DNA from: Chloroflexota bacterium
GTDB lineage: Bacteria > Chloroflexota > Anaerolineae > B4-G1 > SLSP01
Direction of reading: 5' to 3'
Assembly (NCBI GenBank): GCA_022707725.1
Contig: JAKJAB010000226.1
Location: 1-6,097, forward strand
Length of the DNA stretch: 6,097 bases
The translations under genes and the position numbers were made by a program. Position 1 is the stretch's first letter, and each line of letters opens with the position of its first letter. This document shows positions 5,231-6,097 of this stretch, piece after piece. The notes beneath the pieces are model-generated. The model searched no databases and was not told where the DNA came from. It saw only the letters and a program-made list of their open reading frames with translations.

Positions 5231-6097
5231 TTACTTTTTTACAATTGGCAGTGTCAACAGTGCGTGCGGGACGACCAGTACGTCCAGGTTGCTGCCTAAA
5301 TCCGCAGAGACAATCCGCAGCGCTTCATTCATCGTTTGCGCCGGGATCATTTTACATGCGGCGACGATCTCCGGGCGCTCGCTGCCGACGATGATGACGC
5401 GGCATTGTTCCAGGATTTTCGCCATCACAAACGCCCGCTGGGCGCCGGGCGGGTAGCCGTTGGCGCGCGCGTCATCGAGGATGAAGCGCACGTCGGGCGC
5501 GTTAGCCATCGCCGCGAAGAAGCGCTGCTCGCCCACCCCCTCGCCGGCGCCTTCCTGGCAACGCGCCGGCGTGATGTAGTAACCGCCGGGTCGCACCACG
5601 GGCGTCGGCGCGAAGTGCAGGTACGACGGCGCGCGGCTGGCCTGGTAGAGGTTGGCGTCCTTCGGAAAGCCGACGCCACCAATGGCGACGTCCACCTGCT
5701 GTGGGATCGGGGCTTCGTATAGCGCCCGCGCGAATTCGACCAGCCGCCGGTGTGTCTCGGCCGGCTCTCCGGCCATGACGCATACGACGCGCCCGTTATC
5801 GTCTAGCACGACGTTGAGGATGAAGCGCAGTCCTGCGCGCAGCGCCGCCTCGGTGATTGCCTCGTGAAACGGATTCCCCTCGATTTGCCCCAGGCGCGTG
5901 TTCGGATCGTCCACGAAGCGTGGGCCGTGGCTGTAGGCGATCAGCGTCTCGCCCGCCGCGCCAACCGCCACCGTCTTGCGCCCGCCCGAATAGCCAGCGT
6001 ACTGGTGCGGCTCGACGATCCCCGTGGCGATAAGCAGGTCGGCGTCGTAGGCCGCCTTATGCACGGAGAGCGGGATGCCGTTGACCTCGCCCAAATC
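5231..6097 (-). CDS. larA: LarA-family nickel-dependent hydroxyacid racemase/epimerase (5' end beyond window)
   Basis: Partial: the frame is open to the right edge (GAT TTG GGC...), so about 140 N-terminal residues lie outside; the TTG at 6094 is not the true start. Counting residues from that TTG as 1, H30 (EPHQYAGYSGG), K40 (GGRK) and H56 (YSHG) have spacings of 10 and 16. These match H174, K184 and H200 of Lactobacillus plantarum LarA: catalytic His, covalent Lys for the nickel-pincer cofactor, and Ni-ligand His. The offset predicts a full length of about 430 residues, as in the family. LarA itself interconverts D- and L-lactate by hydride transfer, but homologues act on other 2-hydroxy acids, including sugar acids, so the substrate is open. 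The C-terminal domain (about 130-287) looks complete to the TAA at 5231. Activity needs the LarB/LarE/LarC cofactor-making proteins, which are not in the window. The HpcH/HpaI aldolase follows 145 bp downstream. Confidence 0.9.
   Translation of the reverse strand, partial: DLGEVNGIPLSVHKAAYDADLLIATGIVEPHQYAGYSGGRKTVAVGAAGETLIAYSHGPRFVDDPNTRLGQIEGNPFHEAITEAALRAGLRFILNVVLDDNGRVVCVMAGEPAETHRRLVEFARALYEAPIPQQVDVAIGGVGFPKDANLYQASRAPSYLHFAPTPVVRPGGYYITPARCQEGAGEGVGEQRFFAAMANAPDVRFILDDARANGYPPGAQRAFVMAKILEQCRVIIVGSERPEIVAACKMIPAQTMNEALRIVSADLGSNLDVLVVPHALLTLPIVKK

Noticed and set aside
6092..6094. TTG as start codon of the LarA-type gene
   Set aside because: The frame stays open to the window edge, and family numbering shows about 140 residues missing upstream.
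1..6097. CRISPR array, tRNA, rRNA, transposase or phage genes
   Set aside because: No regularly spaced direct repeats, no cloverleaf-like sequence, no rRNA-like stretch and no mobile-element protein motifs were seen on either strand.

Overview
The window looks like a piece of a GC-rich bacterial chromosome. All four recognisable protein-coding segments lie on the minus strand, so transcription runs from the right edge to the left. A protein with two cyclase domains, an ATPase and TPRs, next to LarA-type and HpcH/HpaI-type enzymes, fits Chloroflexota (Anaerolineae or Caldilineae-like). That assignment is inference from gene content; there is no rRNA or other marker here.

Right part (5231-6097): the 3' two thirds of a LarA-family nickel-pincer hydroxyacid racemase/epimerase gene, cut by the window edge. 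The spacing of its cofactor residues matches lactate racemase exactly. After a 145-bp gap holding a degenerate tandem repeat and a nested hairpin comes a complete HpcH/HpaI class II aldolase (4330-5085) with all expected catalytic residues and a strong ribosome binding site. The two enzymes plausibly serve one hydroxy-acid or sugar-acid catabolic route.

Left part (211-4243): a large signalling ATPase whose architecture recalls mammalian soluble adenylyl cyclase (ADCY10): cyclase domain C1, cyclase domain C2, AAA/STAND ATPase, then a TPR superhelix. It is broken into two reading frames. The upstream frame (1856-4243) ends in tandem stops just after the ATPase helical region. The downstream frame (211-1824) begins with the family's conserved YLFKH...RD..Y motif and carries eight TPR units with an exact 40-residue period. 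The junction looks like a small insertion that broke one ancestral gene of about 1,330 codons, but a ribosome-binding-like AGGA and an ATG at the junction could allow the second half to be made separately. A candidate promoter with a small palindrome over its -35 lies just upstream of the cyclase gene.

The leftmost 210 bp has no convincing gene. It holds an 8-bp tandem duplication overlapping possible promoters on both strands, and low-complexity repeat-like sequence that runs into the stop of the TPR gene. I found no CRISPR array, tRNA, rRNA, transposase or phage gene. The most interesting points are the soluble-adenylyl-cyclase-like split gene and the racemase/aldolase pair; I see no clear evidence of a wholly new system.
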